Assembly (NCBI RefSeq): GCF_001591005.1
Contig: NZ_BCTY01000024.1
Location: 1-54,588, forward strand
Source: Sphingomonas sanguinis NBRC 13937
Lineage (GTDB): Bacteria > Pseudomonadota > Alphaproteobacteria > Sphingomonadales > Sphingomonadaceae
Length of the DNA: 54,588 bases
Direction of reading: 5' to 3'
A program made the translations under genes and the position numbers. Below the pieces are notes generated by a model. The model had not been told where the DNA came from, did no database searches, and saw only the letters and a program-made list of their open reading frames with translations. Positions 23,807 to 31,886 of the stretch are shown here, piece after piece. How positions within the stretch are numbered: the stretch's first letter is position 1; every line of letters starts with the position of its first letter.

Positions 23807-25123
23807 TCAGGGCCGGGCCTTCGCGATCTCGACGGCGTAGACCTGTTGCCCGCCCTGCATGTTGGAACGGAAGACCAGCCATTTGCCGTCCGGCGTGAAG
23901 TTCGCGTTGGGTTCCAGCCGGTAATCCTGGCGCTGCATATTGACGAGCTTTTCCGCCTTGAAAACGCCGGGCTGGATCAGCGCATCGGCATCGGGCGCAC
24001 GGATGCCCGCGACATCGGGAATGGGGCGCGGGCGGAACAGATAGAGCCATTTGCCGTCGGACGAGTGGGCGACCATTTCGCGGTCGCCGCCATCGCCCGA
24101 GAAGAGCTTGCCGTCCGGCGAACTGTTGAAATGCACCGACCACTCGTTGCGGTTCAGGTGGTATTGCGTGCGCTTGCCGGTTGCGACGTCATAGCCCGCG
24201 ACCCAGAAATCCTCGCCGCGCGGGGTTTGCAGATCATACCAGACGGTCCGCCCGTCATGGGAGAACCACTCATGCCCGGCGATCTCCATGTTCATGGTGC
24301 GGGTGTGGATTTTCCGCGGCATGTCGTTGGACCGGTCGATCCGCATCAGCCAGAGCCGGTCGACCTTGTGCCATGGCCCCTCGTGACAGAACATCAACAG
24401 GCCCGGATCGGTCGGCGAGAATTGCAGGTGGTTCAGCCAGTCGGTCGCGCGGTGAACGATGCGCTTTTGCCCGGTGCGCGTGTCGATGACGAACATCGCC
24501 ATCGGCACCCGCGCCTCCAGCCGCTCGTTCATCCGCACTTCCTTCGCCTCGGCATAGGTCAGCGGTTTCCCATCCGGGCCTGTGGCGCGATAATCGGCTT
24601 GGTCGTAGCGGGCGTCCTTTTTGGCAAAGAGCGCGAGCGTGTCGGACGAGGCATTGGGATCGGTTTCGACACCGCCCAGCAGCGTTTCGTCGGCATTGAT
24701 CGTCTGGATGTCGCCATGGTCGATGGCGGCCACCTTGCGAACTTTGCCGCTGTCGATATCGGCCGCCCATATGGTCTTCGCTCCCTGACCGTCGGCGGCT
24801 TGCGTTTGGTAATAGGCGGTCCGCGTCCGATGCCCGGTGAAGAGCAGGCGGAAGGGCCCCGTGATCGGCACCACCGTCTTCAGCGCGCGGGTCTTCAGGT
24901 CGACCGACGCGATTCCCTTGGGCGTCGAGATCAGCAGCTTATCCCCCTGCGGCGTATAGCCGTTATAGTTGAAATAGAGGCTGGCGCTGCCCGGCTCGTC
25001 CGACAGCCGGACGATGCGGTGGCCGGTATCGGGATCAATCCACTCGCGCCGTGCGGCCGTGTCCGCCGCGTGCGCGACGGACGGAGCGGTGAGCGCCAGC
25101 AGCAGGGCAGCGCAGAGCCTCAT
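23807..25123 (-). CDS. ogl: Oligogalacturonate lyase, PL22, with a signal peptide
   Basis: A 438-residue seven-bladed beta-propeller of the PL22 oligogalacturonate lyase family, which converts di- and short oligogalacturonates to 5-keto-4-deoxyuronate. Family stretches include RREWIDPDTGHRIVRLSDEP, YFNYNGYTPQGDKLLISTP, MNMEIAGHEWFSHDGRTVWYD (in parts), EWSVHFNSSPDGKLFSGDG and NANFTPDGKWLVFRSN, with the histidines that bind the metal. The N-terminus MRLCAALLLALTAPSVAHAA is a clear signal peptide. That is notable because the well-studied enterobacterial enzymes are cytoplasmic. ATG 25123 overlaps the dehydrogenase stop by 4 bases. Its product would feed KduI and KduD after import. Confidence 0.9.
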   Translation of the reverse strand: MRLCAALLLALTAPSVAHAADTAARREWIDPDTGHRIVRLSDEPGSASLYFNYNGYTPQGDKLLISTPKGIASVDLKTRALKTVVPITGPFRLLFTGHRTRTAYYQTQAADGQGAKTIWAADIDSGKVRKVAAIDHGDIQTINADETLLGGVETDPNASSDTLALFAKKDARYDQADYRATGPDGKPLTYAEAKEVRMNERLEARVPMAMFVIDTRTGQKRIVHRATDWLNHLQFSPTDPGLLMFCHEGPWHKVDRLWLMRIDRSNDMPRKIHTRTMNMEIAGHEWFSHDGRTVWYDLQTPRGEDFWVAGYDVATGKRTQYHLNRNEWSVHFNSSPDGKLFSGDGGDREMVAHSSDGKWLYLFRPRPIPDVAGIRAPDADALIQPGVFKAEKLVNMQRQDYRLEPNANFTPDGKWLVFRSNMQGGQQVYAVEIAKARP

Positions 25124-25884
25124 TGCAGGTTCACGAACGCGCCGCCATCGACCAGCAGCGCCGCGCCGGTGACGTAGCGCGCCATGTCGGAGGCGAGGAA
25201 GACGGCAGGCCCCGCCATATCCTCCGGCACGCCCAGCCGCCCGAGCGGCACGCGGCCCTCCATATATTTGCGCTTGGCCTCGTCGGCGAGATCGTCCTTG
25301 TTGATCTCGGTCAGGATGGTGCCGGGCAGCAGCGAGTTGCAGCGGATGCCGTGACGCCCCAGCGCGATGGCGGCCGACTGCATCAGCGAATGCAGCCCCG
25401 CCTTGGTCGGGGTGTAATGCGTCTGATACTCGCCGCCGACCAGCGCCGAAATGGAGGAGACCGCGATGATCGATCCGCCATGGCCCTGCTTGACCATCTG
25501 CCGTGCCGCCGCCTGGCACATATAAAAGCCGCCATGCAGGTTGACCCGCATCGTCCGCTCGAACGTTTCGACGGGCATGTCGAGGAAGCTGTGGAAGGGG
25601 CAGATTCCCGCATTCGACACCATCACATCGACCTTGCCGAACGCCTCGACCGCGCGCGCGATGAAATCGGTCGCGGTGGCCGGGTCGGCGACGTCGCCCC
25701 GGATCGCGATCGCTCGGCGACCATGCACCTCGATTCCGGCGATGCACTGCTCTGCACCCGCCGAATCACGGGCATAGTTGATCGCGACGTCCGCGCCATG
25801 TTCGGCCGCCCCGATGGCGATCGCGCGACCAATGCCCGTCGAGGCGCCGGTGACGACCACGGTTTTTCCTTCCAGTAGCTTCAC
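25120..25884 (-). CDS. L-rhamnose 1-dehydrogenase-like SDR (LRA1 step)
   Basis: A 254-residue short-chain dehydrogenase expected to oxidise L-rhamnose to L-rhamnono-1,4-lactone. The Rossmann motif TGASTGIG is at residues 12-19, NAG in VMVSNAGICPF, and the YxxxK pair in HYTPTKAGLHSL. The start is taken as GTG 25884 because AGGAG ends 8 bases before it and family proteins begin KLLEGKTVVVTG; an ATG five codons upstream has only a weak site. It is the first gene of the leftward unit LRA1-PL22-GH28(-IclR) and is divergent from the remaining rhamnose genes across a shared control region. A KduD-type role is possible, but a better KduD lies at 30650 and LRA1 is otherwise missing. Confidence 0.78.
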   Translation of the reverse strand: MKLLEGKTVVVTGASTGIGRAIAIGAAEHGADVAINYARDSAGAEQCIAGIEVHGRRAIAIRGDVADPATATDFIARAVEAFGKVDVMVSNAGICPFHSFLDMPVETFERTMRVNLHGGFYMCQAAARQMVKQGHGGSIIAVSSISALVGGEYQTHYTPTKAGLHSLMQSAAIALGRHGIRCNSLLPGTILTEINKDDLADEAKRKYMEGRVPLGRLGVPEDMAGPAVFLASDMARYVTGAALLVDGGAFVNLQ

Positions 25885-25978
25885 GGCCTTGCTCCTCATC
25901 CTGTCCGTCTGCTCACTTCGCCGATCGGTTTTTGCAAAACAACCAATTGACCTTCTGAGTCTCAACAATTGGCATACT

Positions 25979-25991
25979 ATTCCATAAAGTG
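25979..25991 (+). promoter_or_regulatory. Operator-like site 6 between divergent catabolic operons
   Basis: ATTCCATAAAGTG at 25979-25991 agrees fully with the locus core ATTCCAYAWAGTG. It lies 95 bases before the LRA1 start and 69 bases before the dehydratase start, and 25 bases before a short leader frame. Confidence 0.6.
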
Positions 25992-26015
25992 AGAAAGTAA
26001 AGCCGGGAGGATCGG

Positions 26016-26063
26016 ATGCGGGGCGGTTGCCAAGGGACGCGGGTCGAAGAGGGCGGGCAATGA
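26016..26063 (+). CDS. Possible 15-codon leader peptide coupled to the dehydratase gene
   Basis: ATG 26016 follows a strong GGGAGG site (26005-26010) by 5 bases and opens a frame [15 protein letters not shown]. Its TGA at 26061-26063 overlaps the ATG of the next gene (ATGA). The next gene itself has a poorer ribosome binding site, so ribosomes could reach it by termination and restart. Function beyond coupling is unknown. It may be fortuitous. Confidence 0.4.
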   Translation: MRGGCQGTRVEEGGQ

Positions 26064-27247
26064 GCCTGTCGCGGATCAAGCATGTCCGCGCCTTTGTCGC
26101 GCGCGGGGCGGGGGCCGATTATCACGATCAGGGCGCAGGCCACTGGATCGACGATCACATCGCCACGCCGATGAGCCGCTATCCCGAATATCGCCAGTCG
26201 CGGCAGAGCTTCGGCATCAACGTGCTCGGCACGCTGGTCGTCGAGATCGAGGCGGACGACGGCACGATCGGCTTCGCGGTGACGACCGGGGGCGAGCCCG
26301 CCGCCTATATCGTCGAGAAGCATCTCGCCCGCTTCCTCGAAGGCCGCAGCCCGCACGAGGTCGAGAAGATCTGGGACCAGATGTATTTCTCGACCCAATA
26401 TTATGGGCGCAAGGGGCTGGTGGTGAACGCCATTTCCGGCGTCGACCTGGCGCTATGGGATTTGCTCGGGAAGCTGCGCGGCGAGCCGGTCTATCACATG
26501 CTGGGCGGCGCGGTGCGCGACGAACTGCAATTCTACGCCACCGGCGCGAGGCCCGATGTCGCCAAGGAGCTCGGCTTCATCGGCGGAAAGCTGCCGCTCC
26601 ACCACGGCCCGGCCGAGGGGCTGGAGGGTATGGAGAAGAACATCGCACTGCTCGCCGATATGCGGGCCAAGTGCGGCGACGATTTCTGGCTGATGTACGA
26701 CTGCTGGATGGCGCTCGACCTCGATTATGCCACCCGGCTCGCGCACCGCGCCTGGAACGAATGCGGGCTGAAGTGGATCGAGGAGGCGCTTAGCCCCGAC
26801 GATTACTGGGCCTATGCCGAGCTGCGGAAAAAGGTGCCGCCGGGCCTGCTCGTCACCACCGGCGAGCATGAGGCGACTCGCTGGGGTTTCCGTATGCTGA
26901 TCGACATGGGCTGCTGCGACATCATCCAGCCCGATGTGGGCTGGTGCGGCGGCGTGACCGAACTGATCAAGATCGCCAATTACGCCGACAGCCGCGGCGT
27001 GATGATGATCCCGCACGGATCGTCGGTCTACAGCTATCATTTCGTCATCACCCGGCACAATTCGCCCTTTGCCGAATTCCTGATGATGCACCCCGGCCCG
27101 ACCGAGGTGGTGCCGATGTTCGCGCCGCAATTGCTGGGCGAGCCGGTGCCGCAGAACGGCCGCATCCGCGCGAGCGCGCTCGACAAGCCCGGCTTCGGTG
27201 TCGAGCTGAACGCCGATGTGCCGTTGCATCGCCCCTATACGCACTGA
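26060..27247 (+). CDS. L-rhamnonate dehydratase (LRA3 step), enolase superfamily
   Basis: The 395-residue product belongs to the mandelate racemase/enolase group and matches RhmD-type rhamnonate dehydratases, which form 2-keto-3-deoxy-L-rhamnonate in the cytoplasm. Metal ligands fit D214 ([11 protein letters not shown]), E241 ([12 protein letters not shown]) and E269 ([11 protein letters not shown]). Catalytic histidines fit H270, H319 ([13 protein letters not shown]) and an N-terminal histidine in HWIDDH. The family lid pattern [16 protein letters not shown] is also present. ATG 26060 overlaps the stop of a short upstream frame. It heads the rightward operon LRA3-LRA6-LRA5-LRA2-KduI-KduD. 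Confidence 0.93.
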   Translation: MSLSRIKHVRAFVARGAGADYHDQGAGHWIDDHIATPMSRYPEYRQSRQSFGINVLGTLVVEIEADDGTIGFAVTTGGEPAAYIVEKHLARFLEGRSPHEVEKIWDQMYFSTQYYGRKGLVVNAISGVDLALWDLLGKLRGEPVYHMLGGAVRDELQFYATGARPDVAKELGFIGGKLPLHHGPAEGLEGMEKNIALLADMRAKCGDDFWLMYDCWMALDLDYATRLAHRAWNECGLKWIEEALSPDDYWAYAELRKKVPPGLLVTTGEHEATRWGFRMLIDMGCCDIIQPDVGWCGGVTELIKIANYADSRGVMMIPHGSSVYSYHFVITRHNSPFAEFLMMHPGPTEVVPMFAPQLLGEPVPQNGRIRASALDKPGFGVELNADVPLHRPYTH

Positions 27248-27257
27248 GGATTTTTCC

Positions 27258-28121
27258 ATGAAGCTCTGTCGTTACGGCACCCGCGGTGCCGAAAAACCCG
27301 GTCTCGTCGATGCGGACGGCCGCATCCGTGACCTGTCCGGCGTGATCGACGATGTGACTCCCTCGGAAATCACGCCTGAGGCGCTGGCGCGTCTCGCCGC
27401 GATCGATCCGGCCAGCCTGCCGCTGGTCGAGGGCGAGCCCCGCTACGGCGTGCCGGTCGCCGGGATCGGCAAGTTCATCGCCATCGGCCTCAACTATGCC
27501 GATCATGCAGCGGAATCCGGGCTGCCGGTTCCGCTCGAGCCGATCTTCTTCACCAAGGCGATTTCGTGCCTGACCGGCCCCAACGATCCGGTGATGATCC
27601 CGAAGGATGCGGAAAAGACCGACTGGGAGGTCGAGCTGGGCGTCGTGATCGGCAAGACCTGCCGCTATGTCGAGCAGGCGGATGCGCTGGATCATGTCGC
27701 GGGCTATGTGCTGGCCAATGACGTGTCCGAGCGCGCTTTCCAAAAGGAGCTCGGTAGCCAGTGGGACAAGGGCAAGGGCTGCGACACCTTCGGTCCGGTC
27801 GGCCCCTGGCTGGTGACGCCGGACGAGGTGGGCGACTGCCAGGACCTCGACATGTTCCTCGACGTCAACGAGCGGCGGATGCAAACCGGCAATACCCGGA
27901 CGATGATCTTCCCGGTCGCCGAGTGCATCGCCTATGTCAGCCGCTTCATCACCCTTCATCCCGGCGACCTGCTGATCACCGGCACCCCGCCAGGCGTGGG
28001 GGAGGGGCAGAAGCCCGACAAGATCTTCCTGAAGCCGGGCGATACCATCCATCTGGGCATCGCCAAGCTGGGCGAACAGCACCAGACCTGCATTCCCTTC
28101 GCCCTGGAACTGCCCCGGTGA
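27258..28121 (+). CDS. FAH-family hydrolase, 2,4-diketo-3-deoxy-L-rhamnonate hydrolase (LRA6 step)
   Basis: A 287-residue fumarylacetoacetate hydrolase-like enzyme. The conserved core begins KFIAIGLNYADHAAESG. Metal-binding acidic residues occur in DWEVELGVVIGKTCRYV and in the DVSERAFQ region, and the closing part has LITGTPPGVGEGQKPDKIFL. In the Sphingomonas L-rhamnose route this enzyme splits the diketo acid into pyruvate and L-lactate. GAGGA lies 7 bases before the ATG. Assignment to LRA6 rather than to another acylpyruvase rests on its position among the other pathway genes, an arrangement known from Sphingomonas. Confidence 0.88.
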   Translation: MKLCRYGTRGAEKPGLVDADGRIRDLSGVIDDVTPSEITPEALARLAAIDPASLPLVEGEPRYGVPVAGIGKFIAIGLNYADHAAESGLPVPLEPIFFTKAISCLTGPNDPVMIPKDAEKTDWEVELGVVIGKTCRYVEQADALDHVAGYVLANDVSERAFQKELGSQWDKGKGCDTFGPVGPWLVTPDEVGDCQDLDMFLDVNERRMQTGNTRTMIFPVAECIAYVSRFITLHPGDLLITGTPPGVGEGQKPDKIFLKPGDTIHLGIAKLGEQHQTCIPFALELPR

Positions 28122-28867
28122 CCGTCTTTGGGGGGCGCTTCGCGGGACGGTCCGCGATCGTGACCGGGGCGGCCTCGGGGCTGGGCTGCGAGGTGGCGCG
28201 GCGCATCGTCGCCGAAGGCGGATCGGTCGCGCTCTGGGATGTCGATGGCGACAAGCTGGCGGCGTCGGCGAAGGATGTCGGGGCAGCCCATTGGGACGCT
28301 TTCGATGTCGCTGATGCGGGGGCAGTCGAACGCGCCACCGCCGCCAGTGTCGCGGCGCTGGGCAAGATCGACGTGCTGATCTGCTCGGCGGGTATCACCG
28401 GCGCCACCGCCAGCGTTCAGGACTATCCGCTCGACAGCTGGCAGCGTGTGGTCGAGATCAACCTGAACGGCGTCTTCTATTGCTGTCGCTCGGTAGTGCC
28501 GCATCTGCTGGCGAACGGCTATGGTCGGATCGTCAACGTCGCCTCGGTCGCGGGCAAGGAGGGCAATCCCAATGCCTCGGCCTATTCGGCGACCAAGGCG
28601 GGGGTGATCGGCTTCACCAAGAGCCTCGGCAAGGAACTGGCGGGCAAGGGCGTCATCGCCAATGCGATCACGCCGGCAACCTTCGAAAGCCCGATCCTCG
28701 CCCAGCTGCCGCAGAGCCAGGTCGATTACATGCGCAGCAAGATCCCGATGGGTCGGTTGGGCGAAGTGAGCGAGACGGCGGCGATGGTGTGCTTCATGGC
28801 GTCGGAGGAGTGCAGCTTCACCACCGCCTCGACCTTCGACACATCGGGTGGGCGGACGACCTACTGA
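28118..28867 (+). CDS. SDR, 2-keto-3-deoxy-L-rhamnonate 4-dehydrogenase (LRA5 step)
   Basis: A 249-residue short-chain dehydrogenase that oxidises 2-keto-3-deoxy-L-rhamnonate to the 2,4-diketo acid. TGAASGLG near residue 16, ICSAGITGAT, NVASVAGKEGNPNASAYSATKAG with the catalytic Ser, Tyr and Lys, and the C-terminal SFTTASTFDTSGGRTTY are visible. The GTG start at 28118 overlaps the stop of the FAH gene as GTGA, and its own stop shares a base with the next ATG. The SDR family is certain; the substrate follows from the operon. Confidence 0.85.
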   Translation: MTVFGGRFAGRSAIVTGAASGLGCEVARRIVAEGGSVALWDVDGDKLAASAKDVGAAHWDAFDVADAGAVERATAASVAALGKIDVLICSAGITGATASVQDYPLDSWQRVVEINLNGVFYCCRSVVPHLLANGYGRIVNVASVAGKEGNPNASAYSATKAGVIGFTKSLGKELAGKGVIANAITPATFESPILAQLPQSQVDYMRSKIPMGRLGEVSETAAMVCFMASEECSFTTASTFDTSGGRTTY

Positions 28868-29769
28868 TGATCCCGTTCGTCGACGCGCATATCCATCTGT
28901 GGGATTTGGGGCGGCTGCGCTATCCGTGGCTGACCCCGCCCTTCGCCGATGACGGACCGAACGGCTCGGTCGAAGCGATCGCGCGGACCTATCTCCCCGC
29001 CGACTATCGGGCGGAGATGGCGCGGTGGAATGTCGTCGGTGCGGTGCATGTCGATGCGGGGGCGCATCCCGGCGATGCGCTGGCCGAGACCGAGTGGCTG
29101 GAGGGGCTTGCCGAGGCGGACGGCTTGCCGAGTGCCATCGTCGCCTTTGCGGCGCTCGACGATCCCGATCTCGATGCGACGCTGGCCGCCCATGCCCGGC
29201 ATCCGCGCGTTCGGGGCATCCGCCATATCGTCAACTGGCATGGCGATCCGCAGCGCAGCTACACCCCGCATGATGTGACGCGCGACGAAGCGTGGCAGCG
29301 GGGTTTCGCCAAGCTCAGCGCCCATGGGCTGTCCTTCGACCTGCAATGCTATCCGGCGCAGATGCCGGGGCTCGCCAATCTGATCGCCCGGCATCCGGAT
29401 ATTCCGGTGATCCTGAACCATGCGGGCATGGCGATCCCCTGCGATCCTGACGGTATCGGAGAATGGCGATGGGGCTTGGCGGCACTGGCGGCCTGCCCGA
29501 ATGTCTCGGTCAAGCTGTCGGGCTTCGGTTTTTCCCGACGCGACTGGACGCCGGCCTTTGTACGCGACACCGTTCGCACCGTCATCGACCTGTTCGGCAC
29601 CGACCGTGCTATGTTCGCCAGCGACCTGCCGACCGATCGTCTGTTCGGCGCCATCGATGCGCAGATGGAGGCTTGTCACGCCGCCGTCGCCGAGTTCGCC
29701 GAAGAGGATCGCCGCGCCTTATTTGGTCGCAATGCCGACCGCATCTATCGATTGGGGCTGGGCTGCTGA
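28867..29769 (+). CDS. Amidohydrolase, L-rhamnono-1,4-lactonase (LRA2 step)
   Basis: A 300-residue metal-dependent hydrolase of the amidohydrolase_2/L-fuconolactonase group. It begins [20 protein letters not shown] with the HxH metal motif. Other family stretches are [27 protein letters not shown] and [13 protein letters not shown] with the late aspartate. It opens the rhamnonolactone formed by the LRA1 dehydrogenase. The ATG shares one base with the preceding stop (TGATG). A gap of 41 bases separates it from kduI, the only real gap in this operon. Confidence 0.88.
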   Translation: MIPFVDAHIHLWDLGRLRYPWLTPPFADDGPNGSVEAIARTYLPADYRAEMARWNVVGAVHVDAGAHPGDALAETEWLEGLAEADGLPSAIVAFAALDDPDLDATLAAHARHPRVRGIRHIVNWHGDPQRSYTPHDVTRDEAWQRGFAKLSAHGLSFDLQCYPAQMPGLANLIARHPDIPVILNHAGMAIPCDPDGIGEWRWGLAALAACPNVSVKLSGFGFSRRDWTPAFVRDTVRTVIDLFGTDRAMFASDLPTDRLFGAIDAQMEACHAAVAEFAEEDRRALFGRNADRIYRLGLGC

Positions 29770-29810
29770 CCGCGCCAGCCGGACAACACAGAATTTTGGG
29801 AGTAAACCGC

Positions 29811-30653
29811 ATGTACGATCGCACTTACTACGCCACTCACCCGGACATGATGGAATGCGTTTCCAATGATGAGCTGCGCGACCGCTATCTGATCCCTGAC
29901 CTGTTCCGCACCGGCGAGTGCGTGCTGAACTACACCCATGCCGAGCGTTTCGTGATCGGCGGCGTCGCCGTGGGGGACGCACCCGTGAAGCTGCCCGACC
30001 AGACCGAGCCGAAGTCGGCGGCGGGGCATCCCTTCCTCGAGCGCCGCGAGCTGGCCATCGTCAATGTCAGCGCCGTCGAGGGCCGGGTGACGGTGGACGG
30101 CGAGGTCTTCACGCTGGGCAACAAGGATTGCCTCTATGTGACGATGGGCGCCAAGGAAGTCCTGTTCGACGGGCAGGGCGCGCGCTTCTATCTTGCCTCC
30201 TGCCCGGCGCATAAGGCGTTCCAGACCCGCAAACTGGGCATCGCCGACGCCAATGCGCTGGAGCGTGGCAGCCTGGAGGAATCGAACGAGCGGACCATCT
30301 ATCAGCTCGTCATTCCGGGCGTTTGCGACAGCGCCCAGCTGGTCATGGGCCTGACCGTCCTGAAGCCGGGCAGCGTTTGGAACACCATGCCCCCGCACAT
30401 CCATGAGCGGCGGAGCGAAATCTATTTCTATTTCGAGCTCGACAATCTGGAGAGCGACCGCGTCATGCACTTCATGGGCGAGGGCGAGGCAACCCGGCAT
30501 CTGGTCGTGCAGAACGAGGAAGCGGTGATCTCGCCGCCCTGGTCGATCCACATGGGCGCTGGGACCAAGGCCTATGCCTTTATCTGGGCGATGGCGGGCG
30601 AGAACCAGGATTATACCGATATGAACGTGCTCGACATCTGTCAGCTGGCATGA
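29811..30653 (+). CDS. kduI: 5-keto-4-deoxyuronate isomerase
   Basis: The 280-residue product is a cupin-fold KduI, which converts 5-keto-4-deoxyuronate (from GH105 and PL22) to 2,5-diketo-3-deoxygluconate. Zinc ligands fit H196 and H198 in [19 protein letters not shown]203 in the same stretch, and H247 in [14 protein letters not shown]. The spacing is almost identical to the Escherichia coli enzyme. GGGAG lies 8 bases before the ATG. The gene overlaps kduD by 4 bases. It ties the uronate half of the substrate into the same transcript as the rhamnose half. Confidence 0.96.
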   Translation: MYDRTYYATHPDMMECVSNDELRDRYLIPDLFRTGECVLNYTHAERFVIGGVAVGDAPVKLPDQTEPKSAAGHPFLERRELAIVNVSAVEGRVTVDGEVFTLGNKDCLYVTMGAKEVLFDGQGARFYLASCPAHKAFQTRKLGIADANALERGSLEESNERTIYQLVIPGVCDSAQLVMGLTVLKPGSVWNTMPPHIHERRSEIYFYFELDNLESDRVMHFMGEGEATRHLVVQNEEAVISPPWSIHMGAGTKAYAFIWAMAGENQDYTDMNVLDICQLA

Positions 30654-31414
30654 GCGTGATGGCCAATCCCTTCGATCTTTCGGGCCGCGTCGCGGTCGTC
30701 ACCGGGGCCAACACCGGCATCGGCCAGGCGATCGCGGTCGCGCTGGCGGCGGCGGGTGCTGACGTCGCCTGTGTCGGGCGCACGCCCGCCGAGGAGACGG
30801 TCGAGACCATTCGGGGGCTTGGCCGCCGGGCGGAGATCGTCACCGCCGATCTGTCGACGATCGAGCCGGTCGACCGCATCGTCGCGGAAACGCTCGGCCG
30901 CCTCGGCCGCCTCGACATCCTGGTCAACAATGCGGGAATCATCCGCCGCGCCGACGCCGTGGACTTCACCGAAGAGGATTGGGATGCGGTGGTCGACACC
31001 AATCTGAAATCGGTGTTCTTCCTGTGCCAGGCCGCCGGGCGGCACATGATCGCGCAAGGCAGCGGGCGCATCATCAACATCGCGTCCATGCTGACCTTTC
31101 AGGGCGGCATTCGCGTGCCAAGCTATACCGCATCGAAATCGGGCATCGGCGGGCTGACCAAGCTGCTCGCTAATGAATGGGCGAAGCACGGGGTGACGGT
31201 CAATGCGATCGCACCGGGCTATATCGCCACCAACAACACCGCCGCATTGCAGGCTGATACGGCGCGTAACACCGCGATCCTGGACCGTATCCCGGCAGGG
31301 CGTTGGGGCGATCCGGCGGATCTTGGCGGGGCAGCGGTCTTCCTGGCGTCGGATGCGGCGGCCTATGTCCAGGGGCATATACTGGCCGTCGATGGAGGGT
31401 GGCTGGCCCGCTGA
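30650..31414 (+). CDS. kduD: 2-dehydro-3-deoxy-D-gluconate 5-dehydrogenase
   Basis: A 254-residue SDR that reduces 2,5-diketo-3-deoxygluconate to 2-keto-3-deoxygluconate with NAD(P)H. It contains TGANTGIG near residue 19, [40 protein letters not shown] with the catalytic Ser, Tyr and Lys, and the ending [13 protein letters not shown]. These match KduD closely. It starts within the stop of kduI (ATGA), the usual partner. A KDG kinase and KDPG aldolase are not in the window and must lie elsewhere. Confidence 0.94.
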   Translation: MSVMANPFDLSGRVAVVTGANTGIGQAIAVALAAAGADVACVGRTPAEETVETIRGLGRRAEIVTADLSTIEPVDRIVAETLGRLGRLDILVNNAGIIRRADAVDFTEEDWDAVVDTNLKSVFFLCQAAGRHMIAQGSGRIINIASMLTFQGGIRVPSYTASKSGIGGLTKLLANEWAKHGVTVNAIAPGYIATNNTAALQADTARNTAILDRIPAGRWGDPADLGGAAVFLASDAAAYVQGHILAVDGGWLAR

Positions 31415-31491
31415 GGCGGGTTGGATAGCCTCCAGCCCTCCAGCGCCGTTCGCCCACGGCCTCGGACGGTCCGGAAGGCTTGCGCATTTTC

Positions 31492-31523
31492 ATGCCGCTG
31501 CGACCGATGCGTCGCAGCGGCAT
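31492..31523 (+). terminator. Strong hairpin after kduD
   Basis: ATGCCGCTGCGAC at 31492-31504 and GTCGCAGCGGCAT at 31511-31523 form a perfect 13-bp stem with a 6-base loop, about 80 bases after the kduD stop. A pyrimidine-rich run follows rather than a pure T run. It likely ends the catabolic operon. Confidence 0.65.
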
Positions 31524-31886
31524 TCCTGTCTCGATGGGATGATCGTCAGAGTGTCATAGACGGTATCAGGCCCATTTCGGCCGATCCATTTCCGCCTATA
31601 AAAGACTGACAACCCCTATGGATAGAGTGCAGCTTTAGCAGAGCGTGCAATTGGGTCTCAACATATTGAGATTTAGTAGGGTGATGGGCTGTGATTGTTT
31701 ACAGCTGTCCCAAGTTTCTACATGGAATTGTACACAATAAGGTGGCCGGGGTGCATGATTTTTAAAGCCAGCATGCAGGTAGCGATGCATCAGCATCGCC
31801 ACCAACACGCAACGCTGGCCCAAATTTAGATGATTCCGCCGCGAAGGTCGTCACGTTGGTACGGCGTGGCCGATAACTTCCTCAAG
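31524..31886. other. No gene seen; A/T-richer gap with a small hairpin
   Basis: No coding frame is convincing. GCGATGC at 31782-31788 pairs with GCATCGC at 31793-31799 with a 4-base loop. On the reverse strand this lies downstream of the chemoreceptor stop and could help end that transcript, but no T run follows directly. Confidence 0.4.

Noticed and set aside
25120..25884. First SDR as a second KduD
   Set aside because: A convincing KduD lies next to kduI at 30650, while the rhamnose pathway would otherwise lack its first dehydrogenase; LRA1 is the better fit, though not proven.
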